A DNA stretch of 64,000 bases from Escherichia fergusonii ATCC 35469 (GCF_000026225.1 NC_011740.1:2356001-2420000), one strand, 5' to 3'. Counted from the stretch's first letter, positions 30,187-39,342 are shown. Made by a program: numbers and translations. Notes: generated by a model from the letters alone, not told the origin.

Positions 30187-30699
30187 TTATTTCTTCAAGT
30201 GTGGATGGAAATTACACGGACGCGTACGGGCATCCAGCTGCGGTGCGATGATATTTTCCCAGGCGGTACGGCACGCTTTGGTTGAACCGGGCATGGCGAA
30301 AATTAGCGTTTTGTTAGCGACGCCCGCTACCGCACGAGATTGCAACGTTGAGGTGCCAATCTCTTCGAACGACAACATACGGAACACTTCACCAAAACCT
30401 TCAACTTCACGGTCGAACAGCGGCAGCAGTGCTTCAGGTGCCTGATCGCCTTCGGTCAGGCCAGTACCACCCGTAATCAACACTACTTGTACATCGTCGC
30501 TGGCGATCCACGCAGATACCTGAGCGCGAATGGCATAGCGGTTTTCTTTCACAATGGCTTTATCGACAACGTGATGGCCCGCTTCCTGCGCCGAATCGCG
30601 CAGATAGTGACCGGAGGTATCGTCTTCTTCACCGCGACGATTAGAAACCGTAAGAATAGCAATACGGGTCGGGATAAATTCAGTGCTTACCTGACTCAT
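30187..30699 (-). CDS. moaB: Molybdopterin adenylyltransferase-like protein MoaB
   Basis: A 170-residue MogA/MoaB-fold protein. It has [38 protein letters not shown] and [15 protein letters not shown], the latter corresponding to the substrate loop. MogA does the adenylyl transfer in E. coli, and the exact role of MoaB remains uncertain. It is the second gene of the operon, 21 bases after moaA. Confidence 0.95.
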
Positions 30700-30720
30700 C
30701 TGATCTCTCCTTTTGACGTT

Positions 30721-31710
30721 TTAGCCGCCAATGTACGATAAGTTTTGCGTAATACCGGTGTTGTTTTGATGCAGGAAATGGGTCTGTTTTTTCTCCCGCA
30801 GCGCCGCTGAAATACGCGCTTCCAGCGCCTGTTGCTGGGTATCGTCTTCCAGCAGATCGCGCAAGTTAACGCCGCCTTCACCAAACAGGCAGAGATGGAG
30901 TTTACCAATGGAGGAAACGCGCAGGCGGTTGCAAGTGGCACAGAAGTCTTTTTCATACGGCATGATAAGGCCAATCTCTCCGGCGTAATCCGGATGACAA
31001 AAGACTTGCGCGGGACCATCGCTGCGTTGACGTAATTGGTGGATCCAGCCGCGACGCAGTAGCTCGTCACGTAGAACCTGACCAGAGATGTGATGCTTCC
31101 GGAAGAGCTCGCTGCCCTCGCCCGTTTCCATCAGTTCGATGAAACGTAACTGGATAGGGCGATGCTGGATCCAGTTCAGAAAGGTGTCGAGCTGGTGATG
31201 ATTAACATCACGCATCAGCACGGTATTGACTTTGACCTTCTCAAAACCGGCCTCAAATGCAGCATCGATCCCTGCCATGACCTGATTGAATTTATCCTGT
31301 CCGGTAATAGCCTGAAACTGGCGAGCGTCGAGGCTATCGACACTCACGTTGATACCAGTAAGACCAGCATCACGCCAGTTCGCCACGTCGCGTTCCAGAC
31401 GGTAACCATTGGTGGTGACCGCTATCTGGCGAATAGCGTCGTTTTCTCGCACAGCGGCGATGATATCGGTAAAGTCACGACGCAAAGACGGCTCTCCGCC
31501 CGTCAGACGGACTTTTTCGGTACCCAGACTGGCGAAGGCGCGCGTAACCCGGCGAATTTCATCGACGGTAAGAAAGCCTTTATTGGTGACGCCGCTCGGT
31601 TTGTAGCCATCCGGCAGGCAGTAGGTGCAACGGAAGTTACACACATCGGTAATCGACAGGCGCAAGTAGTAAAACTTACGCGCAAATGCATCAGTCAGTT
31701 GTGAAGCCAT
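30721..31710 (-). CDS. moaA: GTP 3',8-cyclase (radical SAM)
   Basis: MoaA (329 residues) starts molybdenum cofactor synthesis by rearranging GTP in a radical SAM reaction. The N-terminal cluster motif CNFRCTYC (CX3CX2C) binds the SAM-cleaving 4Fe-4S cluster, and the C-terminal cysteines (KDFCATCNRLRVS and HLCLFGEGG) hold the GTP-binding cluster. The C-terminal GG needed for function is present (YIGG). The start at 31710 (MASQLTDAF) sits right after the riboswitch; longer readings run into that RNA element. Confidence 0.97.
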   Translation of the reverse strand: MASQLTDAFARKFYYLRLSITDVCNFRCTYCLPDGYKPSGVTNKGFLTVDEIRRVTRAFASLGTEKVRLTGGEPSLRRDFTDIIAAVRENDAIRQIAVTTNGYRLERDVANWRDAGLTGINVSVDSLDARQFQAITGQDKFNQVMAGIDAAFEAGFEKVKVNTVLMRDVNHHQLDTFLNWIQHRPIQLRFIELMETGEGSELFRKHHISGQVLRDELLRRGWIHQLRQRSDGPAQVFCHPDYAGEIGLIMPYEKDFCATCNRLRVSSIGKLHLCLFGEGGVNLRDLLEDDTQQQALEARISAALREKKQTHFLHQNNTGITQNLSYIGG

Positions 31711-31830
31711 GTACACCTTTCCAGATACGGGAGGCGAAGTCATTTCTTCCTTCGCCCTGGTGGCAATCTTTGTAAGCATTGTCACGGCCAAAGCACCGTA
31801 TCAGTTGACCCAGGTGCAGAGGCTAGAGTG
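31711..31830 (-). ncRNA. Molybdenum cofactor (Moco) riboswitch leader of moaA
   Basis: The leader strand contains the Moco RNA motif familiar from E. coli moaA: CACTCTAGCCTCTGCACC, then GGTGCTTTGGCCGTGACAA, GATTGCCACCAGGGCGAAGG, and CTTCGCCTCCCGTATC just before the ATG. Several arms are visibly complementary (GGGCGAAGG with CTTCGCC; GATACGG with CCGTATC). The family is known to repress moaA translation when cofactor is plentiful. The ends given are approximate. Confidence 0.9.
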
Positions 31831-32106
31831 TTTAGTGGTTATGCCGATACTAACGTGTAAATGGGATTTTTACCATTCACAACTTTCGCTATGTAATCGT
31901 ATATATAGCGTCATGATCGAGCTATTTCGCTACAGAATAAGGAAAAATGAGCGTTTTACCTTGATATATATCATCAGCCTGGAAAGCGTGTATTACTCGT
32001 TGGAGGTAGTCTCTGAAAAAGAGTTTTCGGGATCTTTACAGCTTAATTGCCGATTCCCTATGAGTTGCGCTACTGTAGCGCGGTGAATTTGATTTCAGGA
32101 ATCTAT

Positions 32107-33015
32107 ATGCGCAATCGTACGCTGGCTGACCTTGATCGTGTCGTTGCTCTCGGCGGAGGGCATGGATTAGGACGCGTTCTCTCATCGCTTTCATCTTTAG
32201 GCTCTCGCTTAACGGGTATCGTAACCACCACGGATAATGGCGGCTCGACGGGGCGTATTCGTCGCTCAGAAGGCGGCATTGCCTGGGGCGATATGCGCAA
32301 CTGCCTCAACCAGTTGATAACGGAACCCAGCGTCGCTTCCGCAATGTTTGAATATCGTTTTGGCGGTAACGGTGAACTTTCCGGGCACAACCTTGGAAAC
32401 CTGATGTTAAAGGCACTGGATCACCTTAGCGTGCGGCCCCTGGAAGCGATCAATCTGATTCGCAATCTGCTGAAAGTGGATACACATTTGATTCCAATGT
32501 CGGAACATCCGGTGGATCTGATGGCCATTGATGATCAGGGACATGAAGTTTACGGCGAGGTCAATATTGACCAGCTCACTGCGCCGATACAGGATCTACT
32601 CTTAACCCCCAACGTACCTGCCACACGTGAAGCGGTGCTGGCGATTAATGAGGCGGATCTGATCATTATTGGGCCAGGGAGTTTTTATACCAGTCTTATG
32701 CCCATTCTGCTGCTCAAGGAAATCGCGCAGGCATTACGCCGAACGCCTGCCCCGATGGTGTATATCGGTAATTTGGGGCGAGAATTAAGCCTGCCTGCTG
32801 CTAATCTCAAGTTGGAAAATAAGCTGGCGATTATGGAGCAGTATGTTGGTAAAAAAGTGATTGATGCGGTAGTTGTTGGACCGAAAGCTGATGTATCCGC
32901 AGTTAACAACAGAATTGTGATTCAGGAAGTACTGGAGGCCAGCGATATTCCCTATCGTCATGACCGCCAGTTGCTGCATAACGCACTGGAAAAGGCGTTA
33001 CAGGCATTAGGTTAA
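32107..33015 (+). CDS. ybhK: Gluconeogenesis factor-like protein YbhK (CofD/YvcK family)
   Basis: A 302-residue cytosolic protein of the CofD/YvcK superfamily. The nucleotide-binding start VVALGGGHGLGRVLSSL, the TTDNGGSTGRIR loop and LIIIGPGSFYTSLMPILL are characteristic. Relatives bind UDP-sugars and influence gluconeogenic growth and cell shape in Gram-positives; the E. coli function is unknown. The start at 32107 has a binding site (CAGGAATCTAT); an in-frame ATG at 32047 lies in the presumed leader. It is divergent from moaA, with about 280 bases of riboswitch and promoters between them. Confidence 0.93.
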   Translation: MRNRTLADLDRVVALGGGHGLGRVLSSLSSLGSRLTGIVTTTDNGGSTGRIRRSEGGIAWGDMRNCLNQLITEPSVASAMFEYRFGGNGELSGHNLGNLMLKALDHLSVRPLEAINLIRNLLKVDTHLIPMSEHPVDLMAIDDQGHEVYGEVNIDQLTAPIQDLLLTPNVPATREAVLAINEADLIIIGPGSFYTSLMPILLLKEIAQALRRTPAPMVYIGNLGRELSLPAANLKLENKLAIMEQYVGKKVIDAVVVGPKADVSAVNNRIVIQEVLEASDIPYRHDRQLLHNALEKALQALG

Positions 33016-33017
33016 CA

Positions 33018-33044
33018 CGAAGCCGGAAGAAAATTCCGGCTTCG
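33018..33044. terminator. Hairpin between ybhK and uvrB ends
   Basis: CGAAGCCGGAA and TTCCGGCTTCG form an 11-base perfect stem between the convergent ends of ybhK and uvrB. T-tracts are weak on both sides, but the position suits a bidirectional terminator. Confidence 0.7.
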
Positions 33045-33052
33045 TCATCTTG

Positions 33053-35074
33053 TCACGAAGCCGCAATGAACAGCTCACGCAGCTGATGCAACTGGTCACG
33101 AATTTGCGCCGCTTCTTCGAACTCCAGATTTTGCGCGTGTTGCATCATCAGCCCTTCCAGTTCATGGATTTTCTGCTGCAACGCCTTCGGCGACATATCC
33201 ATCGGCACATTATCCGGCTCAACAATCGGTCGCGATTTTCCTCTGCCCTTCGCTTTGGTTTTAGCAATGTTCTGCCCCAGCGCCAGGATATCGACCACTT
33301 TCTTGTTCAAGCCTTGCGGCGTAATGCCGTGTTCCTCGTTGTACTTCTGCTGTTTCTCGCGGCGACGTTCGGTTTCGCCAATTGCTTTTGCCATTGACGG
33401 GGTGATCTTATCGCCGTAGAGAATCGCTTTACCATTGACGTTACGTGCCGCACGACCAATGGTCTGGATCAACGAACGTTCAGAACGCAGGAAGCCTTCT
33501 TTGTCGGCGTCGAGGATCGCCACCAGCGAAACTTCCGGCATATCCAGACCTTCGCGCAGTAAGTTGATCCCTACCAGCACGTCGAACTCACCCAGACGCA
33601 AGTCGCGGATGATTTCCATGCGCTCGACGGTATCGATATCTGAGTGAAGATAACGTACACGCTCACCGTGTTCTTCGAGATATTCCGTAAGATCTTCCGC
33701 CATTCGCTTGGTCAGTGTTGTGACCAGCACGCGTTCGTTAATTGCCGCTCGCTGGCGAATCTCCGAAAGAAGATCATCAACCTGTGTTGCCACCGGTCGC
33801 ACTTCGATAATCGGATCAAGCAATCCGGTTGGACGCACGACCTGATCCACCACATCACCACCGGATTTTTCCAGCTCGTAATTACCCGGCGTCGCCGAAA
33901 CATAGATGGTTTGCGGCGCTAATGCTTCGAACTCTTCAAACTTCAGCGGACGGTTATCCAGCGCCGATGGCAGGCGGAAGCCGTACTCCACCAGTGTCTC
34001 TTTACGCGCCCGGTCACCGCGATACATGCCGCCAATTTGTGGAATGGTGACGTGAGATTCATCGACGACCAACAGCCCATCGGCAGGCAGGTAATCAAAC
34101 AGTGTCGGCGGTGGCTCACCTGGTCCACGGCCGGAGAGGAAGCGCGAGTAGTTTTCAATCCCCGAGCAATATCCCAGTTCGTTCATCATCTCCAGATCAA
34201 ACTGGGTACGCTGAGTCAGCCGCTGCTCTTCCAGCAGTTTGTTGTTCTCCAACAGCACTTTGCGTCTGGCGGCCAGTTCTTCTTTAATTTCTTCCATCGC
34301 CTGCACAATGCGCTCGCGCGGCGTAACGTAGTGCGTTTTCGGGTAGATGGTAAAACGTGGAATGGTGGAAACAATCTGCCCGGTTAGCGGATCAAATAAC
34401 GACAATCGTTCCACTTCCTCGTCAAACAGTTCCACGCGAAGTGCAATGTCATCCGATTCTGCCGGGAAGATATCAATCACCTCGCCACGAACGCGGAAAG
34501 TACCGCGCTGGAATGCTTGATCATTCCGGGTGTATTGCAGCTCCGCCAGGCGGCGCAGGATCGCGCGCTGATCGATAATCATACCGACCGTAAGATGGAG
34601 CATCATCTTGAGATATAAATCAGGATCGCCCAGACCATAAATCGCGGAAACCGACGCCACCACAACCACATCACGCCGCTCCAGCATCGCTTTGGTGGCG
34701 GACAAACGCATCTGCTCGATATGTTCGTTTACCGAGGCATCTTTCTCAATGAAGGTGTCGGAACTCGGTACATAGGCTTCCGGCTGATAGTAGTCGTAGT
34801 AGGAGACGAAATACTCCACCGCGTTTTCCGGGAAGAACTCTTTCATTTCGCCGTACAGTTGGGCCGCCAGCGTTTTGTTGGGCGCAAGTACCATGGTTGG
34901 GCGCTGAAGGTCAGCAATGACATTGGCAATGGTGAAGGTTTTCCCGGAACCCGTCACGCCAAGTAACGTCTGGTGCGCCAGACCATCTTCCAGCCCCTCT
35001 TCGAGACGTCGAATCGCCTCGGGCTGATCGCCAGAAGGTTTAAAAGCGGAATTCAGTTTGAACGGTTTACTCAT
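33053..35074 (-). CDS. uvrB: UvrABC excision nuclease subunit B
   Basis: UvrB (673 residues) is the damage-verifying ATPase of nucleotide excision repair; it receives damage from UvrA and recruits UvrC. Visible are Walker A GVTGSGKT, the beta-hairpin region YYDYYQPEAYVPSSD, the DESHVTIPQ box, helicase motifs RYLHSDIDT and QTIGRAARN, and the C-terminal UVR coiled coil (ELEGLMMQHAQNLEFEEAAQIRD) that binds UvrC. GGAG lies upstream of the ATG at 35074. A LexA box lies about 75 bases upstream, as expected for an SOS gene. Confidence 0.97.
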   Translation of the reverse strand: MSKPFKLNSAFKPSGDQPEAIRRLEEGLEDGLAHQTLLGVTGSGKTFTIANVIADLQRPTMVLAPNKTLAAQLYGEMKEFFPENAVEYFVSYYDYYQPEAYVPSSDTFIEKDASVNEHIEQMRLSATKAMLERRDVVVVASVSAIYGLGDPDLYLKMMLHLTVGMIIDQRAILRRLAELQYTRNDQAFQRGTFRVRGEVIDIFPAESDDIALRVELFDEEVERLSLFDPLTGQIVSTIPRFTIYPKTHYVTPRERIVQAMEEIKEELAARRKVLLENNKLLEEQRLTQRTQFDLEMMNELGYCSGIENYSRFLSGRGPGEPPPTLFDYLPADGLLVVDESHVTIPQIGGMYRGDRARKETLVEYGFRLPSALDNRPLKFEEFEALAPQTIYVSATPGNYELEKSGGDVVDQVVRPTGLLDPIIEVRPVATQVDDLLSEIRQRAAINERVLVTTLTKRMAEDLTEYLEEHGERVRYLHSDIDTVERMEIIRDLRLGEFDVLVGINLLREGLDMPEVSLVAILDADKEGFLRSERSLIQTIGRAARNVNGKAILYGDKITPSMAKAIGETERRREKQQKYNEEHGITPQGLNKKVVDILALGQNIAKTKAKGRGKSRPIVEPDNVPMDMSPKALQQKIHELEGLMMQHAQNLEFEEAAQIRDQLHQLRELFIAAS

Positions 35075-35148
35075 GAGTCGCTACCTGAAGGAGTTGGGCG
35101 GGCAGGTATGTAATTTTACTCGTCATGGTTAATAATGCCAGTAAAAAA

Positions 35149-35168
35149 GACTGGATAAAATTCCAGTA
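35149..35168 (-). promoter_or_regulatory. LexA box of uvrB (variant)
   Basis: On the uvrB strand TACTGGAATTTTATCCAGTC contains CTG-N10-CAG, the LexA core. The K-12 box that I remember has a T-run in its first half, so the inner bases differ here while both conserved triplets are kept. Confidence 0.85.
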
Positions 35169-35470
35169 GCGCACAACAATATTTGTGTTACATCGCAGCC
35201 CTATGACATTTACCCAAGACTAATTTCATCTCTGGCAAGATATTATGCTAATTCACAATGGTTATCCCCAAAGCAAAGACTTTCTTAACATTTGTCAAGC
35301 CGATTGATGAAGGTTTTATGGCAGTCAGCGACTCTTTTCCTGGAGCCATTGCTTTTATCTAACCAACTGTAAATAAAACAATATTTTTTGGAGACGTCTT
35401 TCGCAGCAATTTAGCTGCAAGCCGCGTGTTCTCTCGCTTGCCTGACGTTTTCTAACTCTAATGCACATGG

Positions 35471-35493
35471 TTATCCACAGGAATGGTGGATAA
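35471..35493. promoter_or_regulatory. Inverted pair of DnaA boxes
   Basis: TTATCCACA (35471-35479) is a perfect strong DnaA box. GGTGGATAA (35485-35493) is the reverse of TTATCCACC, one base from consensus. They face each other with five bases between. Binding is inferred from sequence alone; the site lies about 400 bases upstream of uvrB and 150 downstream of bioD. Confidence 0.65.
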
Positions 35494-35530
35494 CTGCTTC
35501 CAGCCCATATGGCTTGCCGCCTGCACTATT

Positions 35531-35556
35531 CCCCCACAAATCTCATGTTGTGGGGG
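35531..35556. terminator. Perfect hairpin downstream of bioD
   Basis: CCCCCACAA-ATCTCATG-TTGTGGGGG makes a strong 9-base stem about 90 bases past bioD. An A-run follows on the + strand, so the T-run precedes the stem on the bioD strand; this is not a normal intrinsic terminator for bioD. It may end transcripts coming from elsewhere, or protect the bio mRNA 3' end. Confidence 0.5.
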
Positions 35557-35646
35557 TAAAAAAAATTTCTCTGTTTTTTTCGATTTCAATTGCTTAAACA
35601 AACACCAGGAAATTACGCGATCCCGCTCGCAAATTGGTCAATTTTA

Positions 35647-36330
35647 TTACTGGCTTAACAAGGCAAGATTTATGTACTTTCCGGTTGCCGCATTTTCTGG
35701 ATTTTCTGCAAGCCAGGGAATTTCCCCCAGCAGCGGTGCGGGAATCATGCGGGTGAGCGTGGCCATATATTCAGCGTGACGTTTTCCTGGAGGCGTGACA
35801 TCGTTCGCCACCCAACCCGCCAGAGTCAGTCCGGCGTGTTGTATTGCCTGTGCAGTCAACATCGCGTGATTAATACAGCCGAGTTTCACGCCAACTACCA
35901 GTATCACCGGCAGTTGTTCCTGTGTTACCCAATCTGCAAAAGTGAAAGTGTCAGAAAGCGGCGTAAACCAGCCGCCCGCGCCTTCCACTAACACCCAGTC
36001 AGCCTGTTGTTCAAGCGCGCGTAATCCAGCGCTCATTACCGATGATTCTATCGGCCTGCCCTCTAGCGCGCTAATGATGTGCGGCGAAGTGGGTTCTGCA
36101 AAGGTGTAAGGATTTACCATTACGTAATCCAGCAGCAGGCTGCTGTTGCGCTGTAACGCCAGCGCGTCGCTGTTGCGTAAGCCTTCCGCGTTCATTTCAC
36201 TGCCTGAAGCCACCGGTTTATACCCTGCCGTCCGGTAGCCTGCGGCTTTTGCGGCCTGTAACAGGGCACCACTGGCGACGGTTTTCCCCACTTCGGTGTC
36301 CGTTCCGGTGACAAAATAACGTTTACTCAC
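35647..36330 (-). CDS. bioD: Dethiobiotin synthetase
   Basis: BioD (227 residues) closes the ureido ring of dethiobiotin from 7,8-diaminopelargonate, CO2 and ATP. The P-loop GTDTEVGKT, KPVASGSE, VEGAGGWFTPL and VANDVTPPGKRH are diagnostic. It starts with GTG (GTGAGTAAACG), overlapping the end of bioC by eight bases. The C-terminus runs two residues (SQ) past the K-12 end that I remember. It is the last gene of bioBFCD. Confidence 0.96.
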   Translation of the reverse strand: MSKRYFVTGTDTEVGKTVASGALLQAAKAAGYRTAGYKPVASGSEMNAEGLRNSDALALQRNSSLLLDYVMVNPYTFAEPTSPHIISALEGRPIESSVMSAGLRALEQQADWVLVEGAGGWFTPLSDTFTFADWVTQEQLPVILVVGVKLGCINHAMLTAQAIQHAGLTLAGWVANDVTPPGKRHAEYMATLTRMIPAPLLGEIPWLAENPENAATGKYINLALLSQ

Positions 36331-37078
36331 GAGCAATCACTCCCAAAAAAAGATGATACGTCAGAGGATATCGCCCCTGTTGTTGCGGCCAGGCCAGTTG
36401 CAATCGCTGCAACTGCGAACGCGTTAATATTCGCTGGTCACGCCCTTCATGAAGATGCGTTGCACCGATGCCTTTCAGCGAACGCATGGCACTGAGCGCA
36501 TCATCAAACCAAAGCGTGATGGGCAGAATATGGTGTTGATAATTAACGCCGTTCAGCGACTGTTCGATTTCATCTGGCGGTAAAAAGCGATTAGCATGCG
36601 GGCGCTCGTCCACCGCCTGCCACGCCAGATGCAGTTCGGGTATCGATCCCTGCGCCAGCGTGGTAAACGCGACCATGCCTCCGGGGCGCACCACCCGATA
36701 CAGCTCGTGGAGTGCCGTGGATAAATTACCGCACCACTGCACCGCGAGATTGCTCCATGTGAGATCGAACATCGCAGTCGCTAACGGCAGGGATTCGATA
36801 TCTCCCGCCAGATAATGGTCTGCGGCATCCTTCTGGCGTGCCTGCTCAAGCATAAGTGGCGAAAGATCTAACGCCGTCACCCGCGCGTGACGTTCACGCC
36901 AGTGGCGGCTCATCCAGCCTGGTCCACAACCCGCGTCCAGCACGTGGGTGAATGTACGCTGTGGGAGCATTGCCAGTAAGGCGTCAGCACTCTGACGCTG
37001 TAGATCTGCGTGTTGCTCATAGTGTGCGGCTGCCCGACCAAATGCCGCGGCAATGGCTTGTTTATTAACCGTTGCCAT
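36323..37078 (-). CDS. bioC: Malonyl-ACP O-methyltransferase
   Basis: BioC (251 residues) methylates malonyl-ACP so that it can enter fatty acid synthesis and become pimeloyl-ACP methyl ester. The SAM-binding motif VLDAGCGPGWMSRHW and the downstream TWSNLAVQWCGNL are clear. The start at 37078 (MATVNKQAIA) overlaps bioF by 14 bases. Several substitutions from K-12 are seen, as in bioF. Confidence 0.96.
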   Translation of the reverse strand: MATVNKQAIAAAFGRAAAHYEQHADLQRQSADALLAMLPQRTFTHVLDAGCGPGWMSRHWRERHARVTALDLSPLMLEQARQKDAADHYLAGDIESLPLATAMFDLTWSNLAVQWCGNLSTALHELYRVVRPGGMVAFTTLAQGSIPELHLAWQAVDERPHANRFLPPDEIEQSLNGVNYQHHILPITLWFDDALSAMRSLKGIGATHLHEGRDQRILTRSQLQRLQLAWPQQQGRYPLTYHLFLGVIARE

Positions 37079-38219
37079 GCAGCACCTCCAGCAGCAGGTC
37101 GATATCCTGCGTTTCATGTGCGGCGGTTAAGGTCAGGCGCAATCGCGCAGTGCCTGCGGGTACGGTTGGTGGGCGAATTGCCGTGACCCAACAGCCTTGC
37201 TGACGCAGTTTTTCTGCCAGATGTAATGCACGAGCGTTATCGCCAACGATTAATGGCTGAATGGCGCTACGTGAATCTGCAAGGGTAAACGGCAAACCCT
37301 GCAATCCGGCACGAAAACGCGTAATGAGTACCGCCAGTTTTTCGCGCCGAGCGTCCCCCTCTTCACCGCGAATGACCGCCAGCGACGCGCGTAATGCCTG
37401 CGCCTGAGCGGGCGGCATACTGGTGCTGTAGATAAGATGGCGGGCGAATTGCAGCAGATAATCCGCCACTGTATTGGAGCAAAGCACCGCTGCCCCGCTG
37501 ACGCCAAATCCTTTGCCAAAAGTGACCACCAGCAGTTCCGGTTTCACCTGCTGTTGCCAGCAGCTACCACGCCCCTGTTCACCGATCACGCCCGTGCCGT
37601 GGGCATCGTCGACCACCAACCAGCCATTGTGCTGTTGCGTTACCTGCTGGATTTCCGCCAGTGGTGCCCTATCGCCGTCCATGCTGAATACACCTTCTGT
37701 CACCACCAGCTGCTGCCCCGGACAGGGGGAAGCAAGCAGTCGCGCCAGATGAGCGACATCGTTATGAGTAAAACGGCGAAGCTGCGCGGGGCTTAAACTG
37801 GCAGCTTCCAGCAAGGAGGCATGGCTCAGCCGGTCGGCAACAATGCGGTCCTCTTTTGCCATCATCGCGGTAATGACTGCCTGGTTAGCGGCAAAACCAG
37901 AGATAAACAGCAGTGCCCGCGAATAGCCCAGCCACTCGGCCAGTTCTTCTTCCAGCGCCTGATGCGCCACGCTATAACCGCTGACGTGACCGGAACCGCC
38001 GCTACCGACGCCAAATTGCTCCGCACCCTGCTTCCATGCACGAATGATGTCCGGATGATGGCTTAAACCTAAATAATCGTTACTGGAAAAGTTCAGATAC
38101 TGGCATTCATCCGCCACCAGCCAGCGACCGGCCCCTTGCGCCACTGGATAACGGCGACGCAGGGCATCGGCAGTACGCCGCGCATCGAGCGCCGCGTTGA
38201 TTTTCTCCTGCCAGCTCAT
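37065..38219 (-). CDS. bioF: 8-amino-7-oxononanoate synthase
   Basis: BioF (384 residues) condenses pimeloyl-ACP with alanine using pyridoxal phosphate. The cofactor Lys lies in VVTFGKGFGVSGAA; other alpha-oxoamine synthase features are NYL-like NFSSNDYLGLSHHP, SGGSGHVSGY and VDDAHGTGVIG. It overlaps bioB by four bases (ATGA) and bioC by 14. I count perhaps 15-20 residue changes from the K-12 protein that I recall. Confidence 0.96.
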   Translation of the reverse strand: MSWQEKINAALDARRTADALRRRYPVAQGAGRWLVADECQYLNFSSNDYLGLSHHPDIIRAWKQGAEQFGVGSGGSGHVSGYSVAHQALEEELAEWLGYSRALLFISGFAANQAVITAMMAKEDRIVADRLSHASLLEAASLSPAQLRRFTHNDVAHLARLLASPCPGQQLVVTEGVFSMDGDRAPLAEIQQVTQQHNGWLVVDDAHGTGVIGEQGRGSCWQQQVKPELLVVTFGKGFGVSGAAVLCSNTVADYLLQFARHLIYSTSMPPAQAQALRASLAVIRGEEGDARREKLAVLITRFRAGLQGLPFTLADSRSAIQPLIVGDNARALHLAEKLRQQGCWVTAIRPPTVPAGTARLRLTLTAAHETQDIDLLLEVLHGNG

Positions 38220-39256
38220 AGTGCTGCCGCGTTGTAATATTCGTCGGTGTCCGGGGTCATTAGTGCCTGCTCCAGACGTTGCTGTTGTTCGTTATCGCCC
38301 GCCAGCACGGCGGTTTGCTGCGGATTTAACCCCAGTTTGCGGAACAGTTGCAGGTCTTTATCTTCTTCCGGATTCGGTGTGGTCAGCAATTTGCAACCGT
38401 AGAAAATCGAGTTTGCGCCAGCCATAAAGCACATCGCCTGAGTCTGTTCATTCATCTGCTCGCGTCCGGCAGAAAGGCGCACGTATGAGGTCGGCATCAT
38501 GATCCGCGCTACGGCAATGGTGCGAATAAAATCAAAGGCATCGACATCATCGTTATCTGCCAGTGGAGTGCCTTTCACCTTCACCAGCATGTTGATTGGT
38601 ACGCTTTCCGGCGGCGTCGGCAGGTTTGCCAGTTGCAGCAATAATCCAGCGCGATCTTTTACCGTTTCGCCTAAACCTACAATGCCACCTGAACAGACTT
38701 TGATCCCGGCATCACGCACTTTTTCCAGCGTGTCGAGACGTTCCTGATAAGTGCGCGTGGTGATGATGTTGCCGTAAAACTCCGGCGAGGTGTCGAGGTT
38801 GTGGTTGTAGTAATCCAGCCCGGCATCCGCAAGGCGCTGCGCCTGAGATTCGCTCAACGTACCCAGCGTCATACACGCCTCCAGGCCCATCGCTTTTACC
38901 CCCTGCACCATCTGCTCCAGGTACGGCATATCGCGTTCGTGGGGGTTCTTCCACGCCGCGCCCATGCAAAAACGCGTCGATCCCGCCGCTTTCGCTTTGC
39001 GCGCCGACTCCAGTACCTGTTCAACTTCCATCAACCGCTCGGCTTCCAGTCCGGTTTTATAACGCGAGCTTTGCGGGCAGTATTTGCAATCTTCCGGGCA
39101 AGCACCCGTTTTAATTGACAGCAAAGTACTGACCTGCACCTGACGAGGATCGAAATGCTGACGATGCACCTGCTGCGCTTCAAACAGCAGATCCAACAAC
39201 GGTTTTTCAAATAATTCTGTGACTTGCGACAATGTCCAGCGTGGGTGGTGAGCCAT
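38216..39256 (-). CDS. bioB: Biotin synthase
   Basis: BioB (346 residues) is the radical SAM enzyme that inserts sulfur into dethiobiotin. The 4Fe-4S motif CPEDCKYCPQ (CX3CX2C) is present, with the 2Fe-2S ligands further on: RFCMGAAW, ACMTLG, VCSGGIVGLGE and the Arg in SYVRLSAGRE. It is the first gene of the leftward bio operon and lies 42 bases from the operator palindrome. Confidence 0.97.
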   Translation of the reverse strand: MAHHPRWTLSQVTELFEKPLLDLLFEAQQVHRQHFDPRQVQVSTLLSIKTGACPEDCKYCPQSSRYKTGLEAERLMEVEQVLESARKAKAAGSTRFCMGAAWKNPHERDMPYLEQMVQGVKAMGLEACMTLGTLSESQAQRLADAGLDYYNHNLDTSPEFYGNIITTRTYQERLDTLEKVRDAGIKVCSGGIVGLGETVKDRAGLLLQLANLPTPPESVPINMLVKVKGTPLADNDDVDAFDFIRTIAVARIMMPTSYVRLSAGREQMNEQTQAMCFMAGANSIFYGCKLLTTPNPEEDKDLQLFRKLGLNPQQTAVLAGDNEQQQRLEQALMTPDTDEYYNAAAL

Positions 39257-39298
39257 GGGGCTTCTCCAAAACGTGTTTTTTGTTGTTAATTCGGTGTA

Positions 39299-39338
39299 GA
39301 CTTGTAAACCTAAATCTTTTCAATTTGGTTTACAAGTC
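39299..39338. promoter_or_regulatory. Biotin operator (BirA site) with divergent bio promoters
   Basis: GACTTGTAAACC and GGTTTACAAGTC are perfect 12-base inverted arms around a 16-base centre, between bioB and bioA. This is the classical 40-base bio operator, bound by the BirA-biotinyl-AMP dimer, which covers both face-to-face promoters. Confidence 0.95.
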
Positions 39339-39342
39339 GATT

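Larger units (their letters stand above)
35169..35646. other. Non-coding region between uvrB and bioD
   Basis: About 480 bases without a supported gene lie beyond the uvrB LexA box. Three DnaA-box-like nonamers are visible (TTATCCCCA at 35262, TTATCCACA at 35471, and the reverse of TTATCCACC at 35485). There is also a 9-base perfect stem at 35531-35556. A far-upstream uvrB promoter with a DnaA site has been described in K-12, which may explain part of the region. The one longer open frame (from 35483) runs antisense into bioD and is not convincing. Confidence 0.6.

Noticed and set aside
31709..32086. 125-residue rightward frame opposite the Moco riboswitch
   Set aside because: It lies antisense to a structured RNA leader and its composition looks random; the overlapping region is explained by moaA and ybhK control sequences.
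35483..35779. 98-residue frame running into the end of bioD from the other strand
   Set aside because: It has no ribosome binding site, passes through the hairpin at 35531 and overlaps conserved BioD coding sequence.
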